From contig NZ_BNJF01000003.1 in assembly GCF_016587355.1 (NCBI RefSeq), forward strand, positions 1-64,000: a stretch of DNA of 64,000 bases, read 5' to 3'. Of the stretch, positions 47,714 to 56,035 are shown one piece after another. Position 1 is the stretch's first letter. The number at the start of each line of letters is the position of its first letter. Made by a program: the position numbers and the translations under genes. The DNA comes from Ktedonospora formicarum. Lineage in GTDB: Bacteria > Chloroflexota > Ktedonobacteria > Ktedonobacterales > Ktedonobacteraceae. The notes beneath the pieces are model-generated. The model was given only the letters and a program-made list of their open reading frames with translations, was not told where the DNA came from and searched no databases.

Positions 47714-48970
47714 TTATTCAGTATATGCACCAAGATCTATGTCCCATCCAATGTACTCCTCGGCGAAACTCGCTGCTGAAGCTGGAGATGTACGCAAGCG
47801 CTCCAGTCGTGCGTGCTGGAGTCGGTGCATAAAATCGGCATCGGAGTGACCCGACGTGGGAGCGTGAATGACATGGAGCATCCAGTGTGAGAATTCCTGC
47901 GCTCGCCAGACCCGTTTTAAGCATCGCTCCGAATACGCTGCAAGGAGAGTTTCGTCATCGTGCTTATAAAATGCACGCACTCCCTCAACGAAGACGGCAG
48001 CATCAGCGAGCGCGAGATTCATCCCTTTGCCGCCTGCAGGTGAAATAATGTGTGCAGCATCACCAGCCAGATAAACTTGCTTGTATTGCATCGGCTCATA
48101 AACGAAGCTACGCATATCGAGGATACCTTTCTCAATAAGAGGCCCTCGGGTGAGTGACCAAGGCTCGTGGAGAGCGAGTCGCGTCTCCAATTCGTACCAG
48201 ATACGCTCATCCGGCCAGTTCTCGATACTATCGCCGATGGGACACTGGAGGTAGAAGCGACTGACTGTTGACGAGCGGAGCATGTGACCAGCAAAACCAC
48301 GTTCATGCAATGCGTAAATAATCTCCTCAGTGCTCGGGGGAGCCGCCGCAAGAAGAGCGAGCCAGCCAAATTCGTGCTGCTTCTCGTGTGCTGTGAATGC
48401 CGTTGTCGGGAGGGACGCACGTGTCACGCCATGAAAGCCATCGCATCCAACAAGGAAGGTACAGACAATATTGCCAGTGGATGTACGTATTGTTGGAGTT
48501 GGTGTATCGTATGCGGTAACAGCAAGCGCAGGGGTTGTGAAGCGGAGGTCTCCACCTGCATTGAGAAATGAAGCAATGAGATCTTTCACTAATTCTTGTT
48601 GGGGGTAGACGTAATGGGTGCGACCTCCATACAACGAGGCATATGGAATGCGGAAGCGTTGCCCTCGATAGCGAAACTCACAACCAGAGTGAGGCTTCCC
48701 CTCCCGTAGAAGTCGATCCGCAAATCCCTTGCGCTGTAAAAATTCAACAACCCAGTGTTCGATCAAACCAGCACGTGCCCTATGCTCAATATAGTCACGG
48801 GTATGTTGCTCCACAATGATACAGTCAATACCTGCTTGCAGAAGCAGGTTGCCAATGAGAAGTCCTGCTGGACCTGCACCAACAATTCCAACTTGTGTTC
48901 GTGTTGTGGCACCGTTAGAGTGCGATAACCTATCCACCTCTGGTTCGTGCTTTCGAGATTCCCGACCCAC
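47714..48970 (-). CDS. pobA: 4-hydroxybenzoate 3-monooxygenase-like flavoprotein
   Basis: 418 residues from the GTG at 48970, chosen because 'aggagg' lies 6 bases upstream; the longer frame from 48991 would place that site inside the gene. FAD motif GIVGAGPAGLLIGNLLLQAG, DG motif FLVGCDGFHGVTR and GD motif VYLAGDAAHIISPAGGKGMN identify a class A flavin hydroxylase; the overall pattern (EHRARAGLIE, GGRTHYVYPQQELV) is that of PobA. Reaction: 4-hydroxybenzoate + NAD(P)H + O2 to protocatechuate. It follows the chorismate lyase gene by 20 bp, which supplies the substrate. Cytoplasmic. Confidence 0.88.
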   Translation of the reverse strand: MGRESRKHEPEVDRLSHSNGATTRTQVGIVGAGPAGLLIGNLLLQAGIDCIIVEQHTRDYIEHRARAGLIEHWVVEFLQRKGFADRLLREGKPHSGCEFRYRGQRFRIPYASLYGGRTHYVYPQQELVKDLIASFLNAGGDLRFTTPALAVTAYDTPTPTIRTSTGNIVCTFLVGCDGFHGVTRASLPTTAFTAHEKQHEFGWLALLAAAPPSTEEIIYALHERGFAGHMLRSSTVSRFYLQCPIGDSIENWPDERIWYELETRLALHEPWSLTRGPLIEKGILDMRSFVYEPMQYKQVYLAGDAAHIISPAGGKGMNLALADAAVFVEGVRAFYKHDDETLLAAYSERCLKRVWRAQEFSHWMLHVIHAPTSGHSDADFMHRLQHARLERLRTSPASAASFAEEYIGWDIDLGAYTE

Positions 48971-48990
48971 GATAATCCTCCTCACAAACA

Positions 48991-49608
48991 CTAATGATCC
49001 AATCCGGCGCCACCAATCGCATGGCTTGTAGCGGCATCTTGCCGATCATACGCATAGATCCAAGGCACTACCTCCGTGATACGCATAGCTGCACCTTGTG
49101 AGTGCTGATTAACATACAGAAGTAAAGTCCTAAAGGCAACCTCCGCACTGAGGTCAATCTCAAAATGCTCTGCGACCTTCCCATCTGCGAGATCCCCAAG
49201 GCATGCTTTCCCGTATGCGATGACCTCCCGAAAGGTTGGCAGACGAAGCTCCTGAAGAATTCGGCCTATTGGTTCTTCCCCTTGAAGGAGCCTGGCGTAG
49301 GCGGGAGCGGGAAGAGCGCTTGGTACAATCAGTGCTTCAGCATACAAATACGGGATGGAGTTCCCTCTCCCTTGAAGCAAGACTTTACGCTCAAGGATAG
49401 ACTCCTGCTGATTCAATAGGAGTTCTGGTACGGCGACTTCAAGCTGACGAATTTGCTGAGATAGCAAATGTATCTGAAGAGGGCCTCCAGCATGAGCTTC
49501 GAGAAGTGGTGTCATAAAGATGCCCGAGAGCAGGGTGGGGTGTTCGAATGCCAGGTAAATAAGGTTCTGAGTTGTTATCTTTAGATCTATCACTGCCTTT
49601 CCTTCCAT
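48991..49608 (-). CDS. Chorismate--pyruvate lyase-like protein (4-hydroxybenzoate forming)
   Basis: 205 residues. Recognised from the chorismate lyase pattern: LLNQQESILERKVLLQGRGN, then SIPYLYAEALIVPSALP and LQGEEPIGRILQELRLPTFR. Known enzymes of the fold (UbiC and relatives) split chorismate into 4-hydroxybenzoate and pyruvate using conserved Arg and Glu; the Arg (ERKVLL) and EPIG region are visible. Start ATG 49608; a GTG at 49593 behind 'aaggaaagg' is an alternative. In an operon with the downstream PobA-like gene, which makes a route from chorismate to protocatechuate. Confidence 0.78.
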   Translation of the reverse strand: MEGKAVIDLKITTQNLIYLAFEHPTLLSGIFMTPLLEAHAGGPLQIHLLSQQIRQLEVAVPELLLNQQESILERKVLLQGRGNSIPYLYAEALIVPSALPAPAYARLLQGEEPIGRILQELRLPTFREVIAYGKACLGDLADGKVAEHFEIDLSAEVAFRTLLLYVNQHSQGAAMRITEVVPWIYAYDRQDAATSHAIGGAGLDH

Positions 49609-50803
49609 TGCTTCAATTTATGAGTTTATCCTAGATCCTCCAGAATGTTAAAAGCATATGGCAGTGCAGATCTCGCGACAAAGAGCCGTTTCCCACTTCC
49701 TACATATAGCTGCCACTACTGCTTCCAAGTTTTGGAAAAGCAGGTGCGAGATCATGCGTTTGGCCAAAGCGAAGTATCGTGAGAGCCAAGATAGCGAGGA
49801 ACATATGTTCCAGTAGACGGCTGAGGCAATGGTGTTTCCTAGCCCCTCTGTATTTCCGATGCTTGATCGCTGGTGGCGCGTTGGGGCAACTATATCGGCA
49901 GGCAACTATCTTTGCACAAACGATGGTTTCGATTTGTTAGGATTTCTCTTTAAGCCGATAAAGTACCATCGAGAGTACTCTATCATGTTGCAACCACAAA
50001 GTCGAGATAAAAAGGACTTTCTTCTTGTATACTGCTTCAGTGGCTGCATTATCCTAGTTATGGCCTAACTGGCTCTATTGCAAACAAATGACCCCATCTG
50101 ATAGCATAGAGCCTCGGCTGTGTCTGCACACCACATGCTCTTGTTCGTTCCACCAAGCAAAGGGGGGATATATCTCTCTTACCGAAGCCCTCGACATCCT
50201 CAATCTCGCCCTCACCGCCTCCCTCGTCCCTCCTCACACCATCCTGCACTCCCATCTCCGTGAGGCACACACCCTCCTCGTTCACCACCCTCTGAGCGAG
50301 GCGCAGAGACCTCGCCCCAGTTCCTGCCAGTGATACACACACACCTGGCGAAGCAGCCGCAGTTCTCGCACCGCCTATCCTCTTACGTACCAGACCCACA
50401 ACGTTTCATATTTTTTCTCACACGCAGGTGACAACGCTCCTGTCTCACCGCCAGCCAGAGCGTCCTATCACCTGGGCAGAACCGAGCACGAGGCATTGCA
50501 GGATGACCACCCCAACCACCTGGCACCACACCGGCAAGACCAGGCATTCCTCGGGCGTTTCGTGTGCGTTTTGAAACGCACACGAAGCGCCTGCCCTCCA
50601 GTTCCACTCCCCCTGCCCTCTCCTACCTCCTTTCCATCCACCTTCTCCAATCCTCAACCAGAGCAGGGGCCAACAGCCTTTCCAACGATAAACAATAACG
50701 ACTATAGGACATGGAGGGCGCTCACAGCACAAAACGTAGACACATTGATGACAACATGATAGAATATACGCAGCTTTCTAGAGAAGAAGGGGAATGTGTG
50801 GAA
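49609..50803. other. Gap with dispersed-repeat copy and family leader
   Basis: No gene supported over 1.2 kb. 50318-50480 (ctgccagtgatacacacaca ... tctcacacgcaggtgacaac) is a copy of the dispersed repeat. 50562-50590 contains a near-palindrome (tttcgtgtgcgttttgaaacgcacacgaa). 50728-50800 is the leader shared with the copy at 17.0 kb. Confidence 0.5.
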
Positions 50804-51106
50804 ATGAGAATCAGCGAATCGGTCCTGCTCCCGCTGCCTGAACATGTCCACGCCATACGGGAGGTGGCAATGCTCTTCACCGAACAATTTGAGGCCATCG
50901 CGACCATCGCGATCCGGGGACAGGTCCTCTTAGAAGATACCACCACGCGCCTTTTCCCGGACTGGGTCACCGTGAGCCATCTTGACGACATCCTGGACCT
51001 GCTTGGGCTGGGCGATGGCACAGAGATACCAGAGGATCCACGCCTGCTCTGGGTGCACCCCCTCCAGGGCGAATTGCGCCTCCAAGAAATGCTCGAAGAA
51101 CACTAG
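50804..51106 (+). CDS. Small unnamed gene family, copy B
   Basis: 100 residues (MRISESVLLPLPEHVHAIRE), aligned start with copy A. The core IRGQVLLEDTTTRLFPDWVT and the end LQGELRLQEMLEEH are nearly identical to copies A and C. Unlike A it stops right after EEH, so this is probably the basic form of the family. The open frame reaches up to 50711, but the upstream ATGs are not conserved in the other copies. No domain known. Confidence 0.68.
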   Translation: MRISESVLLPLPEHVHAIREVAMLFTEQFEAIATIAIRGQVLLEDTTTRLFPDWVTVSHLDDILDLLGLGDGTEIPEDPRLLWVHPLQGELRLQEMLEEH

Positions 51107-51237
51107 CAAGCGCACCTGGTTCATGCCTCGCTCACATCAGCACACAGAAGAAGAGAGAGCTGAAGCGGACAAGTGGGTCGTTCTAGAGGATTAAGAGGGC
51201 GACAGACGACACCAAACGAGATGTCTCAGGAGTGCAC

Positions 51238-51465
51238 ATGACTCGTGGTGAAGCATTACAACGTGCCCATGCCATCGCGCAAGCACAAGGATGGCCTGAT
51301 CTGCTCTGGCAGGAACCATTCTCCTGCTGGCCCAGGCATCGCTTTCTGTTCTTTGGACCGATCACCCAATGGGTCGTCGTATCCCGTGCAGGCAGAGCGG
51401 TGCCTCGCATCGTCCTTGATGATCGCTCCGGCCAGGTCATCAGCACCTGGGTGGCTCCACGCTAG
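51238..51465 (+). CDS. Hypothetical 75-residue protein
   Basis: The ATG at 51238 follows 'aggag' at 5-base spacing. Starts MTRGEALQRAHAIAQAQGWP and ends AVPRIVLDDRSGQVISTWVA-PR. The end resembles a small beta-hairpin of PepSY-like modules, but the domain is not complete. It lies 131 bp after family copy B on the same strand. Good codon use. Function unknown. Confidence 0.6.
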   Translation: MTRGEALQRAHAIAQAQGWPDLLWQEPFSCWPRHRFLFFGPITQWVVVSRAGRAVPRIVLDDRSGQVISTWVAPR

Positions 51466-51478
51466 GTGCTGGGGTCAA

Positions 51479-51540
51479 CCGTTATCCGAAACTGACCCAA
51501 AGAGGGACAAGCCCTATCTGGCGTTCGGTTCCTGCTTCAA
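51479..51540 (-). repeat. Solo right end of an IS605-type (tnpB) element
   Basis: ccgttatccgaaactgaccc, then gacaagcc and gttcggttcctgcttcaa matches the reverse complement of the right ends at 20715 and 38963 (ccgttctccgaaatttcccc ... gacaagcc ... attcggttcctgcttcaa). Diverged, with no tnpB beside it. Either a relict or a stand-alone guide-RNA-like locus. Confidence 0.6.
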
Positions 51541-51771
51541 CGAACAACGTGCCTGGATAGACCAGGTCTTACAGGATCTCCACAGGCATACATTCCGGTG
51601 TCACTCACCGTACAAGGAGGAATTCTAGCAGAAACGAGATACGAATGCAAGAGCAACAGATGTCAACAGAAAGAACTATGTGTCTACTCTTCAAGAAACT
51701 TGTTTTAACCCTTCATAGCACACATGGGCGCGCTGTCGACGACAAGTATATTATTAGGTACTTTACACCAG

Positions 51772-52275
51772 TCAAAATTCTTTCCGCACTTTTTCCTTCA
51801 CCATTCTTTGTAACAAGCGGATATGGCTGTCCCGAGCGTCAAATTGCTTGGAAATCCGATCAAGTAGCGTGCATTGTTCCCTGCCCTCAGGCATATTGAG
51901 AGGCAGAAGATATATATCGTCTGAAAGCGTTTCGAAATCAGGGAAGCGTGTCTCTTCAGGTATCCTGTCCTCAACGCTTGTCAACAGAGCCTTCAGCACT
52001 CGGACATAATAACGCCGAGACTCGAAATCTGCTATTTCTGCTCCCTCAAATACCGCAGGAAGTGTGTCTCTAAACTGTTCTAGGTTTCCTCGCAAATGTT
52101 TTCCGAGAACATCCAATACTGCTTCCAACACCTCGATGTAATGATCTCGCTGTGCCAGTGCCTCTACGATTTTTCGATAGCGGAGAACCTGATCTGAACC
52201 GAGAAAGGAGAATGACGGAAGAATGCCCGCTTGCTTTCGCATTTCATGAAATTTGTCCTCCTCTTGAAAATTCAT
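51772..52275 (-). CDS. Hypothetical helical protein, 167 residues
   Basis: The ATG at 52275 follows 'gaggagacaac'. Strongly helical and charged throughout (VLRYRKIVEALAQRDHYIEV, LLQRMVKEKVRKEF). No signal peptide, membrane segment or Cys motif. A cytoplasmic all-alpha protein, possibly coiled coil. It is not recognised and has no operon partner. Clean coding pattern over the whole length supports a real gene. Confidence 0.65.
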   Translation of the reverse strand: MNFQEEDKFHEMRKQAGILPSFSFLGSDQVLRYRKIVEALAQRDHYIEVLEAVLDVLGKHLRGNLEQFRDTLPAVFEGAEIADFESRRYYVRVLKALLTSVEDRIPEETRFPDFETLSDDIYLLPLNMPEGREQCTLLDRISKQFDARDSHIRLLQRMVKEKVRKEF

Positions 52276-52315
52276 GTTGTCTCCTCATTGTTCCCTACTC
52301 TAAAGGATTGCCCAT

Positions 52316-52540
52316 GATCCGGTCAAGCAGCTGGCGAGATCGAGCCGGAGCTCACTGCCAACAGGTTCATCAAGATATCGTCGAAACGGCCCAATTGGAT
52401 CTGCAACATGTGCAAGCCGATGAGATTCGCGTCAAAGCCTGCAAGATAGTAGCGTGAATGGGTTGCCTCTGGCTGGCTGGGACCATCTCACTCACGCGAG
52501 ATCGAGCGCTCGCTGATTGACTTCGCCGGCGCGCTCCCTC
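52316..52540 (+). pseudogene. Transposase remnant (HCQQVH...LDLQHVQADE type)
   Basis: The frame reads AHCQQVHQDIVETAQLDLQH, then VQADEIRVKACKIVA, TGA, MGCLWLAGTISLTRDRALAD, TGA. This matches the centre of an abundant Chloroflexota transposase family known to me only from the motif VQADE...KxxGxxVWMA. Two in-frame stops. Only ~70 codons are left. Confidence 0.5.
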
Positions 52541-52570
52541 AAGCAGATTCTCCCAGGCCCCTCCCACTTC

Positions 52571-52681
52571 TGCCGGTGACACACACACGCCTAGCGAAGC
52601 AGCCGTAGCTCACGCACTGCCCAGCCTCTTACCCTCCACGCCCACCACGTTTCACAACATGTTCCCACTACCACACCAGTC
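52571..52681. repeat. Dispersed repeat copy
   Basis: gtgacacacacacgcctagc, then gaagcagccg and acgtttcacaac parallels 50318-50480 and 59215-59330. Here it lies next to the remnant of the DUF6788-like gene, as the copy at 59.2 kb lies next to the complete gene. Confidence 0.6.
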
Positions 52682-52840
52682 TCACACGCAGCAACGCGAC
52701 GACTCCAGACTCACATCAAGCGCCAATTCACACAAGAGACTCTCAGTGCGCCCATAGTACTTCGTGTGCACCTCCCTCCACCCTGGTTCTCGCCATCGGT
52801 AATAGACATATGGTCCATGCCCACACCTTCATTCTCACGA
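52682..52840 (-). pseudogene. DUF6788-like gene remnant
   Basis: The minus-strand frame gives CGHGPYVYYRWREPGWREVH, then TKYYGRTESLLCELALD, closely matching the C-terminal half of the gene at 59339-59698 (RGHGPYVYYRWRLPGSRKVQ ...). No start or N-terminal half. Upstream it runs into the CRISPR-like repeats. Confidence 0.7.
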
Positions 52841-52842
52841 CC

Positions 52843-52997
52843 GAACCGCTACGAAGGTACTGGGATGCGAAATCTTGCACGACATTGTTGTTTCAATCCT
52901 CTACTCCCTCTCAAGGGAACCGCTACTTCATGCAGAAGCGCATCATGATACGCTTCTTGGGTTTCAATCCTCCGCTCCCTCCTATGCCAACCGCTAC
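52843..52997. CRISPR. Relict CRISPR-like array (2-3 degenerate repeats)
   Basis: Two 37-nt units (52890-52926 and 52961-52997) begin gtttcaatcctc and end aaccgctac, sharing about 29 of 37 positions. They are separated by 34 nt of unrelated sequence. A third, mostly lost unit ends with the same gaaccgctac at 52852, 37 nt before the first full unit. Repeat length, spacer length and the gtttcaatcc start resemble type I/III CRISPR repeats. No cas gene is in the window. Confidence 0.5.
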
Positions 52998-53082
52998 AAG
53001 GCTGGTGTTTGGTTTGCTTGCAAGCTTTGCACTACAGTGGCACTTGAGAAAAGAACCAAATTCCCCCGAATTTTCCCCTGAT

Positions 53083-53139
53083 TAACGTGAGTTCTGGATA
53101 CGTGCGTCGATGGAGCGCACGTATCCAGAACTCACGTTA
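53083..53139. repeat. 24-bp perfect palindromic hairpin
   Basis: The arms taacgtgagttctggatacg plus tgcg and their exact reverse complement surround a 9-nt loop (tcgatggag). Lies just downstream (minus strand) of the VOC gene's original stop at 53141, so it may terminate that transcript. A half copy, atccagaactcacgtcga, occurs at about 55087. Confidence 0.75.
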
Positions 53140-53182
53140 CTTACACAACCTGATAAAAAGAGCCGTCTCCAGAACTGGGCTC

Positions 53183-54614
53183 CATAGGCGTCAAGTTAAG
53201 AGAAGAGATCTCAACCTGACAGGTAAAAGCTCCTGTGTCATGATAGAAGTAGGCAAACTGCTATCAGAAACAGGAGCTTTTCTATGAAAAGTAGAGCACC
53301 CTTGTGCCAGGCCTTAGAGGAATTGATCTATAAAGATGCGCCTCGTTTGGCTCAAGAACAAGGATTGATTGTCCGTCATCGTTGCTTTTCTGCGAGCACC
53401 TTGCTGCTTTTACTCGTCTTTGGCTGGCTGAAACATCCATTAGCTGGTCCCAGTCAACTGGCCCGCTTTGCGCACTCGGTGGGGGTGAGAGTGAGTAAAC
53501 AAGCAATCTTTGAACGCTTGACAAAGAACACAGCGCATTGGCTCTTGAGCGTGTTACAGCAAGCAGTTCACACGCTCCTTCTAACGTCTTCTTTATCTGT
53601 TGGGCTCCTAGCTCGTTTCCCTGCAGTTCTCCTCGAAGATACTACCTGTATTGAATTGCCATCGGCTCTCGCCTGGCTCTGGAAAGGAAGCGGAGGGAAT
53701 GCATCTCCATCGGCTGTCAAACTCGGCGTGCGCTGGGATCTGCGCAGTGGCAGGTTGGACGGGCCAGCACTCCATCAGGGACGTGATCATGATAGCCGAA
53801 CGAGCACCCACACACTGCCTTGCGGGCAAGGCAGTGTGTGGGTGGCAGATGCTGCCTATTACTCCCTCAAGCAGTTGCGTCAGATGGACCAACAAGGGGT
53901 CGTTTTTGTCATTCGCCCACGAGGCAATTTGGCCGTGAGTACACCCGAGGGGCAACGCTTGGATTTGGCATCTCACTTGTCCGCTTTGACCGACACAGTC
54001 ATTGATCTTTCGGTCCGTTTAGGCTCCATTCGCTCCCTCTGGCTCAATGCGCGGATTATTGCCTTACCTGTCTCTGATGAGGTAGCTCAGAAACGCCGTG
54101 AGCATCTGCTGGACAAGGCCAACAAGCAAGGGCATGTGCCCTCCTCACATGCTCTTGCCCTTGCTCGCTGGACCTTGATTGTTACCAATGCGCCTGTGGA
54201 ACGCCTCTCAGCAGAAGAAGCACTCCTGCTGTTTCGGGCGCGTTGGCAGGTGGAATTGCTCTTCAAGCTCTGGAAGAGTCATGGGCATGTGGATGAATGG
54301 AGCAGCCAGCTTCCCGACCATATTCTTTGTGAGTTCTATGCTAAGCTGATCGCTATGCTCGTGGAACATTGGGTTCTCCTTGAGAGTTGTTGGGATGATC
54401 CTCACCGTAATTGGATGCTCTGTGCTGATCTCTTTCGAGATCAACTCTCGCTCTTGGTTCTCGGCATTCGTGGATATATCCCTCTTTCTCAAGCCCTTGC
54501 ATGTATCCGTGAAGCGTTGTTGGGAAGCGCTTCCATCCCCGCTCGAAGTACGCGCCCCAGTACCTCCCATCAACTTCTTGATGGGGTTTACTGGGGCTTA
54601 ACTTGACGCCTATG
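53183..54614 (+). mobile_element. IS4-type insertion sequence, twin copy 2
   Basis: Same 18-bp inverted ends as copy 1. Flanked by a 20-bp direct repeat ccgtctccagaactgggctc (53163-53182 and 54615-54634). It interrupts a VOC-family gene near its 3' end; removing the IS and one repeat restores the reading frame. Confidence 0.93.
53284..54606 (+). CDS. IS4-type DDE transposase, copy 2
   Basis: 440 residues, one amino-acid change (E for D in the segment CQALEELIYKD) and about two base changes from copy 1 at 42973. Same DDE landmarks (VLLEDTTCIELPS, VWVADAAYYSLKQ, FRARWQVELLFKLWK). Intact and probably active recently. Confidence 0.92.
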   Translation: MKSRAPLCQALEELIYKDAPRLAQEQGLIVRHRCFSASTLLLLLVFGWLKHPLAGPSQLARFAHSVGVRVSKQAIFERLTKNTAHWLLSVLQQAVHTLLLTSSLSVGLLARFPAVLLEDTTCIELPSALAWLWKGSGGNASPSAVKLGVRWDLRSGRLDGPALHQGRDHDSRTSTHTLPCGQGSVWVADAAYYSLKQLRQMDQQGVVFVIRPRGNLAVSTPEGQRLDLASHLSALTDTVIDLSVRLGSIRSLWLNARIIALPVSDEVAQKRREHLLDKANKQGHVPSSHALALARWTLIVTNAPVERLSAEEALLLFRARWQVELLFKLWKSHGHVDEWSSQLPDHILCEFYAKLIAMLVEHWVLLESCWDDPHRNWMLCADLFRDQLSLLVLGIRGYIPLSQALACIREALLGSASIPARSTRPSTSHQLLDGVYWGLT

Positions 54615-55422
54615 CCGTCTCCAGAACTGGGCTCGACATATTTGAACACGACCCCATCAGGATTTTGCACACGCATTTCCCAACCTGTTGCCGCATAATG
54701 AGGTTCTTCGAGAAAGACGATTCCCTGCTGCTGGCTCAGGAAATCGTACCACTCTTTAACTGAATCAACCAGGACGTTCACGTGCGTGCCTCTGATGGCA
54801 GCCAGAGCTTGTTCTGGGCCAGCAAAGAGGAGCAACGGTCCCACCTGTACTGCCTCCAAACCAACTTCAGGAAAAGTGACACGCATGCTGCTTTTCACCT
54901 GAAACTGTGTTTCATAAAACTTCACGCTGGTGGCAAGTTGTTCCCTGCGAATATAAAGCCTGGTAAGGGTCTGTAAAATCTTCATCTGTCTTAGGGCCTT
55001 TTCTAGTTGAGTTTTGAAGCTGACATAGAAGCCTCTTGATTAGAGCATCTGAATGCTGGAGAAACAATATTGGTAATGGCCGATTTATCCAGAACTCACG
55101 TCGATTAGCAAAAAATTCGTGCTATTCGCGTGTCGATGTGACATGCTAGAAGTATTTCCAGTTATTATTCGAGCTGTCTCATAGATCAGGAGAAAGGCAT
55201 GAAGCAACGTCAGTGTACCATATTAGAGTAAGGCAAAATCACTCAAAGGTGCTACTATGCCCGATGGATATCAAAGCACCCATAAGCGAGAGACAGAAAA
55301 AGCCGCTCAAGAGTGAGATATGTAACGAACTGCCCTACACTGTGATAGGATACATACTACTTAATTCGTGTGTTCTACTACTCTTCTCTCAAAAGATACA
55401 TCTATGAAAGGGAACCACTTTT

Positions 55423-55959
55423 ATGCAAAGTAACGAGATTGATATATACTTACAAGCGCTGGATGAAGCCTTAAGCACCCGTTCCGCCATTAAGAAACCA
55501 GCACGACTTGTGGTCGTGGGTGGCGTCTACATGATGCTGTTTCTGAAAAATCGTACCTCAACCAAAGATGTTGATGTCATCCCGCTCTCATTTCCCGATA
55601 CCATGAATCCCAGCGACGAGACAAAAGCCTTCCGTGCTGCTATTTGGGCTGTCGCAAGACGCTTTCATCTCAAACAAGACTGGATGAACGATATTGTCGC
55701 TTCGTTCTCCCCTGAGACGGGACCTCTCTCCCTCTGGCGTGCGTATCCCAACCTTGAAATTTATATTCCGCAGGTTAACTATATCCTCGCTCTCAAACTC
55801 CTGGCTGGAAGAGATCGCGATGAAGATGATATTCTCGCCCTCTGCGAGCACATTGGCATTAAGACACGTGAACAAGCGCAAACATTGGTTGATCGCTATG
55901 CATCTAAGGAGTGGCAAATGGAATGTAACCTGACGTCCACGCTTGATGCACTCTTCTAA
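55423..55959 (+). CDS. DUF6036-like nucleotidyltransferase-fold protein
   Basis: 178 residues from the ATG at 55423. The conserved segment VVVGGVYMMLFLKNRTSTKD, then VDVIP, resembles the glycine loop and Asp pair (KDVDV) of minimal nucleotidyltransferases as found in DUF6036/AbiEii-like proteins, often toxin or toxin-antidote partners. The C-terminal part has the helical ALKLLAGRDRDEDDILALCE typical of the group. Followed 76 bp later by a second gene on the same strand with which it may form a pair. Confidence 0.72.
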   Translation: MQSNEIDIYLQALDEALSTRSAIKKPARLVVVGGVYMMLFLKNRTSTKDVDVIPLSFPDTMNPSDETKAFRAAIWAVARRFHLKQDWMNDIVASFSPETGPLSLWRAYPNLEIYIPQVNYILALKLLAGRDRDEDDILALCEHIGIKTREQAQTLVDRYASKEWQMECNLTSTLDALF

Positions 55960-56035
55960 AACTAGTCAGCTATTGGTCACAAACATGGTATAATAGACAA
56001 GAAGCACTCTGTTCCAGCCAAGAGGAATACACGTT

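Larger units (their letters stand above)
53141..54985 (-). pseudogene. VOC-superfamily (glyoxalase/bleomycin-resistance) gene split by IS
   Basis: The ATG at 54985 (MKILQTLTRLYIRREQLATS) opens a single VOC domain with YETQFQVKSSMRVTFPEVGL and an ending WEMRVQNPDGVVFKYVEPSS. The native end was GDGSFYQVV with a stop at 53141-53143, now beyond the inserted IS. In the current frame the tail runs into IS sequence. The VOC fold binds metal or small hydrophobic ligands, but no metal triad can be assigned with confidence. Only ~8 residues are displaced, so partial function is possible. Confidence 0.85.

Noticed and set aside
49648..49905. 85-codon minus-strand frame resembling a transposase end
   Set aside because: The resemblance is too short and lacks any diagnostic motif to assign a family.
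53141..54985. 210-codon VOC protein with an extended C-terminus
   Set aside because: The last ~85 codons come from the inserted IS. The native end is restored when the IS and one target repeat are removed.
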